Shown piece by piece: positions 7,983 through 16,866 of a DNA stretch of 56,232 nucleotides; within the stretch, counting starts at the first letter, position 1; every line of letters starts with the position of its first letter. The notes below the pieces were generated by a model. The model did no database searches, was not told where the DNA came from, and worked only from the letters and a program-made list of their open reading frames with translations. Position numbers and translations under genes: made by a program. The stretch is from Candidatus Izimoplasma sp. HR2 (GTDB lineage Bacteria; Bacillota_I; Bacilli_A; Izemoplasmatales; Izemoplasmataceae), in assembly GCA_000753575.1 (NCBI GenBank), contig JRFF01000045.1, positions 1 to 56,232 of the forward strand, in the 5' to 3' direction.

Positions 7983-9295
7983 TCGTCTTTGTTGTCCTGT
8001 TTTTTAGTATTTGAATATACTTCAATACTTGCAATAATTATAAATATGTAGTTCATATATGCACTATTAAAATACATTGGCTGTAAGAACCCATTTACGA
8101 ATGCTGTAATGTAAATTAGGATTAATGCAAACCAGATAAAATCTGAATTTCTAGATATAATCATTTTAGTTTTAATATAAAATGTATAAATTAATGCTCC
8201 AATTCCTAATATACCCAGTGTTGATGCCTGTGCAAAGATATTATGGTAACTTATTATACCTGTATCTTGCATAAAGTACCTTGAAGTATATAAACCTCCA
8301 CTACCAAATATAGGAAATTCTTTTAATTTATCCCATGCTATAAGCCAAATATCAAATCTATTATCATAATCTCCAAAGTCTCTAGCAAATAATGTATTAA
8401 AATAATCACTTACTATATCTTGTTGTTCTAAGAAGTATAGACCTATTGCTATTAATAAGAAGAAAATAAATCCTTGAATGATTAAACTTAATCTATTCTT
8501 TTCTAAATATAGAATAACAGGTACTAATATTACAACATAAACTGCTAAAGTAAATATTGAAGACCTTGAAAGTGTTAAAAGAATTCCTGTTGCACTAATT
8601 AAAGCTATTAACATATATGGTAATTTTACTTTAGCTTTTAAAACTACATATCCCATTAATGGTATAGCTAAGATGTTAGTATAGATAATTAAGTTTAGAT
8701 TTACTCCACCTAAATCAATTAATCTTCTTCTAATGACCTCTATTGGTTCTAAGTCATGACTTACTACAAAATGAAGCATTTCAACTGTTACTAAGAAACT
8801 TATATACATAAATATCTTAGCAATATGACTAAAGTTTACTTCATCATCATCAATTGTATTTACTAAATATAAATAAACTACTAAAACAGTAGTAATTTGA
8901 ATCCAGCCTTCAAATGTAGTAAACAGATCTGGAGTATTAACTGCTGTAATAATAGCGAGTATTGAGAATATTCCTAAAGGAATTGTCATTACTCCTAGTC
9001 TTACAAACTTACGATTATATATGAAATCAATTACAACAAGTGCTCCTACAAAGAAACTATATAGTGTAATTAAACTCTTATCATCTGATAAATCATTAAA
9101 TGCCATTTGAACAAAAAATATTATCGGTAATATATAAATTACTTTCTTTCTTGTGAAGATGGCAAATACTCCTACAACAACAAATAAGGGTATAATATAA
9201 TCTGTTAAATATCCTAGATAACTCAAAAAGGTTAGTACTGCGAGAAGCACTAAGTATAAGTCAAATTTGATATTCTCTATTATGTTTTTCATCAT
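7970..9295 (-). CDS. O-antigen ligase/polymerase-like membrane protein
   Basis: A 441-residue protein with about 11 to 12 membrane segments and a large extracytoplasmic loop before SYHNIFAQASTLGILGIG. This HN..A...G..G pattern is the signature of the O-antigen ligase/Wzy-C superfamily. The family joins or polymerises lipid-linked glycans at the outer face of the membrane. In this type of organism a capsule or surface glycan role is more plausible than lipopolysaccharide. The start is the ATG at 9295, after GGGTGAAAAAT. No glycan operon surrounds it. The substrate is unknown. Confidence 0.8.
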   Translation of the reverse strand: MMKNIIENIKFDLYLVLLAVLTFLSYLGYLTDYIIPLFVVVGVFAIFTRKKVIYILPIIFFVQMAFNDLSDDKSLITLYSFFVGALVVIDFIYNRKFVRLGVMTIPLGIFSILAIITAVNTPDLFTTFEGWIQITTVLVVYLYLVNTIDDDEVNFSHIAKIFMYISFLVTVEMLHFVVSHDLEPIEVIRRRLIDLGGVNLNLIIYTNILAIPLMGYVVLKAKVKLPYMLIALISATGILLTLSRSSIFTLAVYVVILVPVILYLEKNRLSLIIQGFIFFLLIAIGLYFLEQQDIVSDYFNTLFARDFGDYDNRFDIWLIAWDKLKEFPIFGSGGLYTSRYFMQDTGIISYHNIFAQASTLGILGIGALIYTFYIKTKMIISRNSDFIWFALILIYITAFVNGFLQPMYFNSAYMNYIFIIIASIEVYSNTKKQDNKDEKED

Positions 9296-9353
9296 ATTTT
9301 TCACCCGTTTTATTATATCATAATACACAGCATAAAAAAAGCAGTTAAACTGC

Positions 9354-9935
9354 TTATTTTAATGCTTCAATTAATTCAGCTTTTTTTAAAGAAGTGTATC
9401 CTGTAAGACCTTTTTCTTTAGCTAATGCTTTTAAAGCTGCTACAGTTAATTTAGATAAGTCTACTGATTCTTCTTTAGCAACTTCTTCTTTAACTGGTGC
9501 TTCTTTTTTTACAGCTTCTTTTTTTACTGGTGCTGCTTTTTTAGCAGGTGCCGCTTTAACAGGTGCAGGAATTGTTTCTCCAGCTAAACCTTTTTTAGCG
9601 ATTTCTACAATTGCAGTAAATCCAGCTGGATCAGTTACTGCGATATCAGCTAACATCTTACGGTTAACTTCTACATTTGCTTTACTTAATCCATTGATTA
9701 ATTTTGAATATGATAATCCATTTAATCTTGATGCTGCGTTAATTCTTGTTATCCATAGTTTTCTAAAGTCTCTTTTTCTTCTCTTACGATCCTTGTATGC
9801 GTAAGCTAATGATTTCATTACTTGTTCATTAGCAGTTTTATATAATAGATGTTTTGATCCAAAATATCCTTTGGCTAACTTTAATATTTTTTTACGTCTT
9901 TTTCTTGCTACTGTTCCGCCTTTTACTCTTGGCAT
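9354..9935 (-). CDS. rplT: 50S ribosomal protein L20 with a C-terminal Rho-N/SAP-like extension
   Basis: Residues 1-118 are a complete L20 ([23 protein letters not shown] to [10 protein letters not shown]), which binds 23S rRNA early in 50S assembly and represses its own operon in Bacillota. The usual length is about 118. Here a further 75 residues follow: an Ala/Pro/Lys/Glu linker (119-157), then a 36-residue helical module (158-193) reading [18 protein letters not shown] and [11 protein letters not shown]. That module matches the Rho N-terminal/SAP-like pattern, a nucleic-acid-binding helix-extended loop. No frameshift or stop separates the parts. It is the last gene of infC-rpmI-rplT. Confidence 0.95.
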   Translation of the reverse strand: MPRVKGGTVARKRRKKILKLAKGYFGSKHLLYKTANEQVMKSLAYAYKDRKRRKRDFRKLWITRINAASRLNGLSYSKLINGLSKANVEVNRKMLADIAVTDPAGFTAIVEIAKKGLAGETIPAPVKAAPAKKAAPVKKEAVKKEAPVKEEVAKEESVDLSKLTVAALKALAKEKGLTGYTSLKKAELIEALK

Positions 9936-9951
9936 AATAAAAACCTCCTAG

Positions 9952-10152
9952 TTATTTAATATTTGATATTTGTTGTTTAATTCTTTTTAAGTCACCTTTA
10001 GATACTTGTAATTCTCCTTTGTGACGACGCTTCGATGCTTTTGATTTATTGCTTAATAAATGTCCTTTATTAGCATGTGTTGCTACTACTTTTCCAGTTC
10101 CTGTTTTTTTAACTCTTTTTGCAGTTCCTGAATGAGTTTTCATTTTTGGCAT
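9952..10152 (-). CDS. rpmI: 50S ribosomal protein L35
   Basis: A 66-residue very basic protein with the L35 pattern PKMKTHSGTAKRVKKTGTGKV and the end NKSKASKRRHKG. The start is the ATG at 10152, eight bases after AAGGAG; the GTG nine bases upstream sits in the ribosome site. It lies between infC and rplT in the conserved order. Confidence 0.97.
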   Translation of the reverse strand: MPKMKTHSGTAKRVKKTGTGKVVATHANKGHLLSNKSKASKRRHKGELQVSKGDLKRIKQQISNIK

Positions 10153-10172
10153 TCTGTTCACTCCTTAAATTT

Positions 10173-10724
10173 TTATTTATCTTTTTTTGGTGTTAATGTC
10201 ATAAACATGTTTCTTCCGTCTTGTACAGGTCTACTTTCAATAGATGCTATGTCTTCAACTTCTTTTGCAAAGTTCATCATAACTTCTCTACCTCGACTCG
10301 TATAAGCCATTTCACGACCTCTGAAACGAATAGAAATCTTAAGTTTATCTCCACTTTCTAAAAATTTACGGCCATTTTTTAATTTAGTATTAAAATCACC
10401 AATATCAATTTTTGGAGACAATCTAATTTCCTTCAACGAAACAGTTTTTTGATGTTTTTTAGCTTCACGTTGTTTTCTTTGTTGTTCATAACGATATTTA
10501 TTGTAATCGATAAACTTAGCAACTGGTGGTTTAGCACTTAATGCTACTACAACCAAATCTAAGTTTTTATCCCACGCTAAGTTCATTGCTTCTCTAGTAT
10601 TCATGACACCAAGTTTTTCACCTGTATCAGTAATAACCATAACTTCACGAGCTTTAATTGATTCGTTTACTAGTCCATCGTCTTTACGTTTCGCTGGCAT
10701 TGAATTGTCGTATCTTCTTCCGAT
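10173..10724 (-). CDS. infC: Translation initiation factor IF-3, probable AUC start
   Basis: IF3 binds the 30S subunit and proofreads start-codon choice. Both domains are present: an N-terminal NESIKAREVMVITDTGEKLGVM and a C-terminal KEIRLSPKIDIGDFNTKLKNGRKFLESGDKLKISIRFRGRE, joined by the RYEQQRKQREAKKHQ linker helix. The first ATG (10700) has no ribosome site. AGGAGGTG (10738-10731) is instead placed six bases before an in-frame ATC (10724), adding eight residues ahead of that Met. IF3 genes commonly start with AUU or AUC as part of autoregulation, so the ATC start is preferred, giving 183 residues. Confidence 0.95.
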   Translation of the reverse strand: MGRRYDNSMPAKRKDDGLVNESIKAREVMVITDTGEKLGVMNTREAMNLAWDKNLDLVVVALSAKPPVAKFIDYNKYRYEQQRKQREAKKHQKTVSLKEIRLSPKIDIGDFNTKLKNGRKFLESGDKLKISIRFRGREMAYTSRGREVMMNFAKEVEDIASIESRPVQDGRNMFMTLTPKKDK

Positions 10725-10767
10725 ATATTACACCTCCTAATATTTTTTTTCAATATGGAAAGCATAT

Positions 10768-10908
10768 AAAAAGTGCGCGTACCTAGGGTACCCACACTAT
10801 AAAATTTATAATAAATTTTAGTAGCTTGAACCTATCAATTAATCAATCAGGTGAGAGGGGTACTCTTCTTTCCACATCATTCGTTTTTCTTGTTGCTTAG
10901 TAATTGTA
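10768..10908 (-). promoter_or_regulatory. L20-type ribosomal protein leader with attenuator
   Basis: The transcript ahead of infC has no real ORF but contains competing structures. A terminator hairpin, AGTGTGGGTACC (10798-10787) with GGTACGCGCACT (10783-10772), is followed by TTTTT. An upstream GUACCC (10863-10858) can pair with the GGGUAC of the terminator's 5' arm, giving an antiterminator. The intervening CCTCTCACCT segment resembles the Bacillota L20 leader. The expected mechanism is that excess L20 stabilises the terminator and lowers infC-rpmI-rplT transcription. The mechanism is from knowledge of B. subtilis; the structures are seen here. Confidence 0.72.
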
Positions 10909-10931
10909 TATCATTTATTAAACAAAGTCAA
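10903..10931 (-). promoter_or_regulatory. Sigma-A promoter of infC-rpmI-rplT
   Basis: TTGACT (10931-10926), a 17-base spacer and TACAAT (10908-10903) on the minus strand, just inside the end of the glmU spacer. Confidence 0.8.
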
Positions 10932-10934
10932 CTA

Positions 10935-12311
10935 TTATTGATCATCTTTAGGACGAATGAAGTTTTTAGCGTAATCTGCCTTGTTTATTTGCTTATTTCT
11001 AGCTATTGCAAGAGCTCCTTTGGGGATATTTTTAGTTACTGTACTTCCAGCAGCTATAAATACATTATCTCCAACTTCTATTGGAGCTACAAGGTTAGTA
11101 TTACATCCAATAAAGACATCATTACCAATCATTGTTTTATGTTTTTTAACTCCATCATAGTTTACAGTAATACTACCACAACCAAAGTTTACATTATTAC
11201 CTGTCTCAGTATCACCAATATAAGCTAAATGAGCAGCTTTAGTTCCATTACCTGTTTTACTATTTTTAACTTCAACGAAGTTTCCTATACGGTTATATTC
11301 ACCAATACTTGCTCCATTTCTCAAGTGAGCAAACGGCCCAATAACAGTATTAGCATGAACTTCACTATCGTGTACTAAACTATGTTTAACTTTTACATTT
11401 TCATGAATAGTTGATGTATGAATCTCGGTATTAGGTCCAACTTTAGCTCCTGTTTTAATAATACTAGGTCCAGTAATATATGTATTAGGATAAATAGTAA
11501 CATTACTTTCAATTTGAACATCATGTCCTATTGTTACAGTCTCAGGGTTAATAATACTTACTCCATTTAACATATGGAACATATTAATTTTTTCTCTTAA
11601 TACTTTTTCAGCTACACTTACGCTGAATAAGTCATTAACTCCCATAACTTTTGTGTTATCCCATAATACGAAAGTACCAACGATATAGTCTTTTTTCATA
11701 ATTTCAACGATATCAGTTAAATAGTACTCCCCTTTTCTTTCATTTATCTTGATACTATCAAGAACTTTATATAAATCACTATTATTTACAACGTAAATTC
11801 CAGTATTAATTTCTTTAATTCTTTTTTGTTCATCATTACAATCGTTGTGTTCAACGATTGCTTCAATATTTCGATATTCATTACGAATAATTCTACCGTA
11901 TCCTTTAGGATTTTCAAATTCAGTAGTAACAACAGTTAAATCATTACCTCTATCACAGTGATAAGACATTACTTTATTAATGATTTTATGATCTATTAAT
12001 GGCATATCTCCTAATAATATAATTGTTGTTCCTCTTTTATGTGCCATTAAATCTTTTGTTGCCATAACAGCATGTCCAGTACCTAATTGTTGTTCCTGAT
12101 AGGCAAACTCAACACGTCCTTCTAACATATTCTCAAATATTTCTTTTTGATAACCAATAACACAAACTGATTCATCAACAACACTTTTTTCAATGTTTTC
12201 AACGATATATTCAATCATTGGTTTCTTTAATATAGGAAATGCACATTTTGGCAATTCCGTTTTCATTCTAGTACCTTTCCCAGCGGCTAGAACAATCGCA
12301 AACTTTTTCAT
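10935..12311 (-). CDS. glmU: Bifunctional UDP-GlcNAc pyrophosphorylase / GlcN-1-P acetyltransferase
   Basis: GlmU acetylates glucosamine-1-phosphate and couples it to UTP to make UDP-GlcNAc. The N-terminal uridylyltransferase domain has LAAGKGTRMKTELPK and the YQEQQLGTGHAVM block. From about residue 250 a left-handed beta-helix of hexapeptide repeats follows, ending in AHLAYIGDTETGNNVNFGCGSITVNYDG, the acetyltransferase site. The 458 residues match the full family length. Its ATG overlaps the glmM stop by one base (TAATG), so expression is coupled to glmM. Confidence 0.97.
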   Translation of the reverse strand: MKKFAIVLAAGKGTRMKTELPKCAFPILKKPMIEYIVENIEKSVVDESVCVIGYQKEIFENMLEGRVEFAYQEQQLGTGHAVMATKDLMAHKRGTTIILLGDMPLIDHKIINKVMSYHCDRGNDLTVVTTEFENPKGYGRIIRNEYRNIEAIVEHNDCNDEQKRIKEINTGIYVVNNSDLYKVLDSIKINERKGEYYLTDIVEIMKKDYIVGTFVLWDNTKVMGVNDLFSVSVAEKVLREKINMFHMLNGVSIINPETVTIGHDVQIESNVTIYPNTYITGPSIIKTGAKVGPNTEIHTSTIHENVKVKHSLVHDSEVHANTVIGPFAHLRNGASIGEYNRIGNFVEVKNSKTGNGTKAAHLAYIGDTETGNNVNFGCGSITVNYDGVKKHKTMIGNDVFIGCNTNLVAPIEVGDNVFIAAGSTVTKNIPKGALAIARNKQINKADYAKNFIRPKDDQ

Positions 12312-13621
12312 TAAACTTCCTCCTTAACCTCATTTATAACCCCAACTATTAAATTAACGTATTTATCTACGTCACTTTTTAACTCACAACTTATTGTAAC
12401 ACGAATAAGAGGTTCTGTCCCACTTGCTCTTATAAGAACTTTCCCATTTATTCCTAAAATACCTTTTACTTCTTCTATAACATCAACAACTCTTTGATCA
12501 TTTAGTATATCCTTATTAAATGTTCTAATGTTTTCCATTGTTTGAGGCCACATCTTAATATCACTTGTTAATTCTTTTAATGTTTTACCTGTAACTTCTA
12601 ATATATTTAATAAATACGCTCCAACTAATAACCCATCTCCAGTAGAAATATAGTCTCTTAAAATAACATGTCCACTATTTTCTCCACCAATACTATATCC
12701 GTTTTTATTTAGTTCCTCTAAAACGTATTTATCTCCAACTCCTGTTAATACAACTTTAATTCCTTTTCTTTCAAAAGCTTTTATGATTCCTAAGTTAGAC
12801 ATACTAGTTAAAACTACTGTGTCTTTTTTTAGTAATCCATGATCTTTTAAATAGTTTGCAATTATATAAATAATTAAGTCACCGTCAATAATATCTAAAT
12901 CCTTATCAACAACTAAAACACGATCTCCATCACCATCGAAACTTAAGCCTATATCTAAATTATTATCTTTAACTAATTTAGTAATTGCTTCTAAATGGGT
13001 ACTACCAACACCTTCATTTATATTCTTACCATCAGGTTTAAATCCAATTTGGTAATGTTCTTTACACATTTCTCTTAAAATCCCATAACTAATTAAATAA
13101 TTAGCTCCGTTTGCACTATCAAATCCAACTCTTAAACTTGATTGATTAAAATCAAGTGATTCAATTAAATCTAAATATAGATCTAATACTTCTTCACCTG
13201 AATATAATTTACCAATAGTAGTTACAGTAAATTTAGGATTATTATCTATAAAATCTTCAATAGCTAATTCTTCAGATTCACTTAATTTATTACCTTTATT
13301 AAATACTTTAATACCGTTATCTGTATATGGATTATGGCTTGCAGTAATCATAACTCCTGATACTTCTTTTTGTTTAGAATAATGACTTATTAACGGTGTA
13401 CTTACAACACCCGCATTCATCACGTCTATTCCAACACTTTGTGCTCCACTAATTACACTATATAGTAATTCACTAGAAGATTCTCTAGTATCCATTCCTA
13501 TAACTAATCGATTTGTATTTAATACACTTTTTAAGCTTTGTCCTACCTTAAATGCTAGTGAATTAGTTAATTCTAAATTGTATCTTCCTCTAATTCCATC
13601 TGTTCCAAAATACTTCGCCAT
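12311..13621 (-). CDS. glmM: Phosphoglucosamine mutase
   Basis: GlmM interconverts glucosamine-6-phosphate and glucosamine-1-phosphate. Motifs are KYFGTDGIRG, the active-site phosphoserine loop ITASHNPYTDNGIK, the metal loop SFDGDGDRVL, the sugar-binding GGENSGHVI and the phosphate-binding RASGTEPLIRV. It has 436 residues from the ATG at 13621, six bases after GAGGTG; the outer GTG is part of that site. It lies directly upstream of glmU and just after glmS, so three steps of UDP-GlcNAc synthesis are adjacent. Confidence 0.97.
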   Translation of the reverse strand: MAKYFGTDGIRGRYNLELTNSLAFKVGQSLKSVLNTNRLVIGMDTRESSSELLYSVISGAQSVGIDVMNAGVVSTPLISHYSKQKEVSGVMITASHNPYTDNGIKVFNKGNKLSESEELAIEDFIDNNPKFTVTTIGKLYSGEEVLDLYLDLIESLDFNQSSLRVGFDSANGANYLISYGILREMCKEHYQIGFKPDGKNINEGVGSTHLEAITKLVKDNNLDIGLSFDGDGDRVLVVDKDLDIIDGDLIIYIIANYLKDHGLLKKDTVVLTSMSNLGIIKAFERKGIKVVLTGVGDKYVLEELNKNGYSIGGENSGHVILRDYISTGDGLLVGAYLLNILEVTGKTLKELTSDIKMWPQTMENIRTFNKDILNDQRVVDVIEEVKGILGINGKVLIRASGTEPLIRVTISCELKSDVDKYVNLIVGVINEVKEEV

Positions 13622-13667
13622 ATCTTCCACCTCAATATTATATCTATTGTATCATAATTCTATCTTT

Positions 13668-13705
13668 TCGCAAATAAAATAGTTAGGTTGAAAACCTAAC
13701 TATTT
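13668..13705 (-). terminator. Terminator after glmS
   Basis: AAATAGTTAGGTT (13677-13689) and AACCTAACTATTT (13693-13705) make a 13-pair stem with a three-base loop, then T-rich sequence toward glmM. Confidence 0.8.
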
Positions 13706-13707
13706 AG

Positions 13708-15492
13708 TTACTCAACTGTTACGCTTTTAGCCAAGTTTCTTGGCTTATCTATATCATATCCACGGTGTAGTGCAGCGTAATACGCTATAAACTGAGCCGG
13801 AATAATTGTTAGTAACGGACTAAATAATTCATATACATCATCAAGTACTATTTGGTCATCATGTTCATGAACACCCTTCGTACTAATAACTAATGTTTTA
13901 GCTCCTCTACTTTTTACTTCATTTAAGTTGCTTCTAGTATTTTTACTAATATCTCTTTGAGAAATAATCGCGATAACTGGTGTATCTTCTTCTATTAAAG
14001 CAATAGTTCCATGCTTTAACTCTCCAGCTGCGAAACCTTCTGTTTGGATATAACTAATTTCTTTTAGTTTTAAACTTGATTCAAGACAAGCATAGTAATC
14101 AATACCTCGTCCTATATAGAAACAGTTTCTCTTAGTTAAATACTCTTTTACTAATGTTTCAATATATTCTCTTCTATCAATAACATTTTCAATTGAAATT
14201 GCTACTTTACTTAATTCTTTTCTTAAATTGATATGTTTATCACTAAGTCCATATGCAAGTATTGCAAGTATTGCAATTTGTGCTGTATAAGCTTTAGTAC
14301 TAGCAACTGCGATTTCAGGACCAGCATGTATTTCAACAAAATAATCAGCTTCTCTAGCTAAAGTACTAGTTTTAACATTAGTAATAGTTAAAGTTCTATA
14401 TCCTTTTGCTTTCACATTAACAAGTACAGCTCTTAAATCTGCAGTTTCACCTGATTGGCTTATAAAGATAAACAAAGGTTTTTTAGATAGTAAAGGCATA
14501 TTATACGCGAATTCACTAGCTATATGAACTTCAGTAGGGATACCAGCCATCTTTTCAAATAACTCTCTACCAACGCTTCCTGCGTTCATAGAAGTTCCCG
14601 CAGCTATAATGTATAAACGATCACTTTCTTCTAAAGCTTCTTTAACTTTTCCATTTAAAATAACTTCTTCTCCATCAAAGTATTTAGTAATGATTGTTCT
14701 TATAACACTAGGTTGTTCACTTATTTCTTTTAACATGAAATGAGCGTATTCACCTTTTTCAATATTTGTATAATCAACATCAATTACTTTAACTTCGTGT
14801 TTTACAACTTTTCCAATAATATCTAATATTTTATAATCATTTCCACTTATTTCAACAAATGTTTTATCTTTAAGTGGAATATATTCTTTACTATATCCAA
14901 CAAGTGCCATTAAATCACTTGCGACTATAATTCCTTTATCACCAATTCCTAGTAATAATGGACTTTTATTTTTACAGGCATATAATTTACTTTCATCTTT
15001 AGTATCAATAATCGCTAAAGCATACGATCCTTCTAATAAACTCATAGTCTTACGTATTGCTTCATCAACATTCATTTCAAAACTAAATTTTTCTATTAAG
15101 TGAGCAATAACCTCAGTATCTGTATCACTATAAAATTTGTTTTCAGTTAAAAGTTCACTTTTTAATTCCTTATAATTGTCTATAACTCCATTATGAACAA
15201 TAAAAAAACGACTTTCTTCTGAAGTATGAGGATGACTATTAGCTTGATTAGGAACACCGTGTGTAGCCCATCTCGTATGTCCAATACCTAAACATGACTT
15301 ATAGCTAAAATCCGTAATACTTTCTAAGTGTGCAACTCTACCCTTATCCTTATAAATATTAAAAGTTTTTGATTCACTACCATATAAAGCAATACCAGCT
15401 GAATCATAACCTCTATACTCTAATCTTGTAAGTCCACTAATTATTATTTCTCTTGCATCTTCAGTACCAATATATCCTACTATACCGCACAT
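13708..15492 (-). CDS. glmS: Glutamine-fructose-6-phosphate aminotransferase (isomerising)
   Basis: GlmS makes glucosamine-6-phosphate from fructose-6-phosphate and glutamine. The N-terminal glutaminase starts MCGIVGYIG with nucleophile Cys2, and has GHTRWATHGVP and the HNGVIDNY motif. Two SIS sugar-isomerase domains follow, with the AGTSMNAG and SQSGETADL motifs and the C-terminal KPRNLAKSVTVE end. The 594 residues are a normal length. No glmS ribozyme fits in the 58-base upstream spacer. Confidence 0.97.
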   Translation of the reverse strand: MCGIVGYIGTEDAREIIISGLTRLEYRGYDSAGIALYGSESKTFNIYKDKGRVAHLESITDFSYKSCLGIGHTRWATHGVPNQANSHPHTSEESRFFIVHNGVIDNYKELKSELLTENKFYSDTDTEVIAHLIEKFSFEMNVDEAIRKTMSLLEGSYALAIIDTKDESKLYACKNKSPLLLGIGDKGIIVASDLMALVGYSKEYIPLKDKTFVEISGNDYKILDIIGKVVKHEVKVIDVDYTNIEKGEYAHFMLKEISEQPSVIRTIITKYFDGEEVILNGKVKEALEESDRLYIIAAGTSMNAGSVGRELFEKMAGIPTEVHIASEFAYNMPLLSKKPLFIFISQSGETADLRAVLVNVKAKGYRTLTITNVKTSTLAREADYFVEIHAGPEIAVASTKAYTAQIAILAILAYGLSDKHINLRKELSKVAISIENVIDRREYIETLVKEYLTKRNCFYIGRGIDYYACLESSLKLKEISYIQTEGFAAGELKHGTIALIEEDTPVIAIISQRDISKNTRSNLNEVKSRGAKTLVISTKGVHEHDDQIVLDDVYELFSPLLTIIPAQFIAYYAALHRGYDIDKPRNLAKSVTVE

Positions 15493-15518
15493 ATTATCAA
15501 CTCCTAATCAGTAATTAA

Positions 15519-15547
15519 AATATACCATATTATTGTAGTATTGACAA
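15519..15547 (-). promoter_or_regulatory. Sigma-A promoter of glmS
   Basis: Minus-strand TTGTCA (15547-15542), a 17-base spacer and TATATT (15524-15519), about 27 bases before the glmS ATG. Confidence 0.65.
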
Positions 15548-15550
15548 TAT

Positions 15551-16288
15551 TTAGTTTATGATATCGTTTTTATTATAAAAAACTAAGATTACCTCTAAAA
15601 GACCAAAACAAAGGGCGATATAATACAAATTCGAAAAATATAGATCATATCCTAAATTTTTGAAATAGCCAATATCTACAAAAACTAAATTAAGAAGCTT
15701 TGAAAACAGTGATAAATCACTTTTTAGTACCAAATATTCTAAGCTAATACTACTCACAAAATATGTTATAAAAATTATTAATAAACTATACATATTTTTA
15801 GTTATAATAATGAGTAATACGTACAAAAGAGTATATAAAACTCCAAAGATCACTAGATCAATTAAAAATTCAAATAAATTAATATCTACTTGATAGTAAG
15901 GAGTTAAAAATAACCCAATAATATTCATTAATAAATATAAAAATAGTATAAAAATAACTATCCCAATTATTAACACCATTAGCTTACTAGTTAAAGTTAG
16001 TATTCTATCTCTTCTAATAAGAATGTACACATCATATTTATTAATAATAAAGCCATTTATTACTAAAAACATACTTTGTAGAAGAACAACTATTTTTATT
16101 AAGGAAATACTACTAAACAAATACTCTTCTAAGTAAAAACTCTCATAATAGACAAGTAAATTATGATCTACATAGAATTTAGATAAAAAGACAAATGAAA
16201 TCATTGTTATCAATATGATGATTAAGCTTATATATATTATTTTCCAAGAAAACAAGTAAGAAAAATGTAATTTTATTAAGCTAATCAT
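15551..16288 (-). CDS. ABC-type permease-like membrane protein, unknown substrate
   Basis: A 245-residue protein with about six hydrophobic segments and short loops, the layout of an ABC-2 type permease half. No specific family motif is recognised. It overlaps the upstream ATPase gene by four bases (16285-16288), so the two almost certainly form one transporter. It is the last gene of the 18404-15551 operon, downstream of two extracytoplasmic proteins. It may export or protect against something linked to those proteins; the substrate cannot be told. Confidence 0.7.
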   Translation of the reverse strand: MISLIKLHFSYLFSWKIIYISLIIILITMISFVFLSKFYVDHNLLVYYESFYLEEYLFSSISLIKIVVLLQSMFLVINGFIINKYDVYILIRRDRILTLTSKLMVLIIGIVIFILFLYLLMNIIGLFLTPYYQVDINLFEFLIDLVIFGVLYTLLYVLLIIITKNMYSLLIIFITYFVSSISLEYLVLKSDLSLFSKLLNLVFVDIGYFKNLGYDLYFSNLYYIALCFGLLEVILVFYNKNDIIN

Positions 16289-16866
16289 AAATTAATAACC
16301 TCATTACTAACATCTTTGAAATCACTTACTAAATGTGTGCTTATTATAAAGATTTTTTCTGAATTTTCTATATATTTTATTAAATAATTTACTCCATCCT
16401 TATCTAACCCGCTAATTGGTTCATCAAGTAGATATATATCTGCTTCTTCCATCAAACATTGTATTAAATTTACTTTGGCTTTCATTCCTTTTGATAAACT
16501 TGATAATAATTGTTTTCTTTTACCTTCTATTTTGAATAATTTTAGTAATTCTTTAATATTACTTTCTTTATTCTTTATTTTACTTATACTATTTAGACTA
16601 GATATGAATTCATCCATAGTTAAATCGTTAGGAAAATATGGTAATTCACTCATATATGATACTTTTCCACTTACCTCAACAATTCCTTCATACTTAATAA
16701 AACCAGCAATAGCTCTAAGTATTGTTGATTTACCACTACCATTTTTACCTACTAAAAGTGTAATTCTTTTACCTATTATAAAATCCTTTATTGTTACTAC
16801 TTCATTTTTGTATTCCTTTATAAAATTGAATACCTTAATTGGGTATTTCATATATGATATACTCAT
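16285..16866 (-). CDS. ABC transporter ATP-binding protein
   Basis: A short 193-residue ABC ATPase. Walker A is GKNGSGKST (about residues 39-47), the signature is SLSKGMKAKVNL, Walker B is IYLLDEPISGLD and the switch His lies in IISTHLV. It lacks C-terminal additions and is shorter than the usual 210-240 residues; the region between Walker A and the signature is compact. The start is uncertain: the ATG at 16866 or the one at 16851. Its 5' end overlaps the preceding membrane-anchored gene by 32 bases, and its 3' end overlaps the permease by four. Confidence 0.9.
   Translation of the reverse strand: MSISYMKYPIKVFNFIKEYKNEVVTIKDFIIGKRITLLVGKNGSGKSTILRAIAGFIKYEGIVEVSGKVSYMSELPYFPNDLTMDEFISSLNSISKIKNKESNIKELLKLFKIEGKRKQLLSSLSKGMKAKVNLIQCLMEEADIYLLDEPISGLDKDGVNYLIKYIENSEKIFIISTHLVSDFKDVSNEVINL

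Noticed and set aside
10851-11228. A plus-strand ORF of 125 residues
   Set aside because: It lies antisense to glmU and the L20 leader, has no ribosome site and low-complexity hydrophobic composition.
15493-15550. A glmS ribozyme upstream of glmS
   Set aside because: The spacer is only 58 bases and holds a promoter; the ribozyme needs well over 100 bases.
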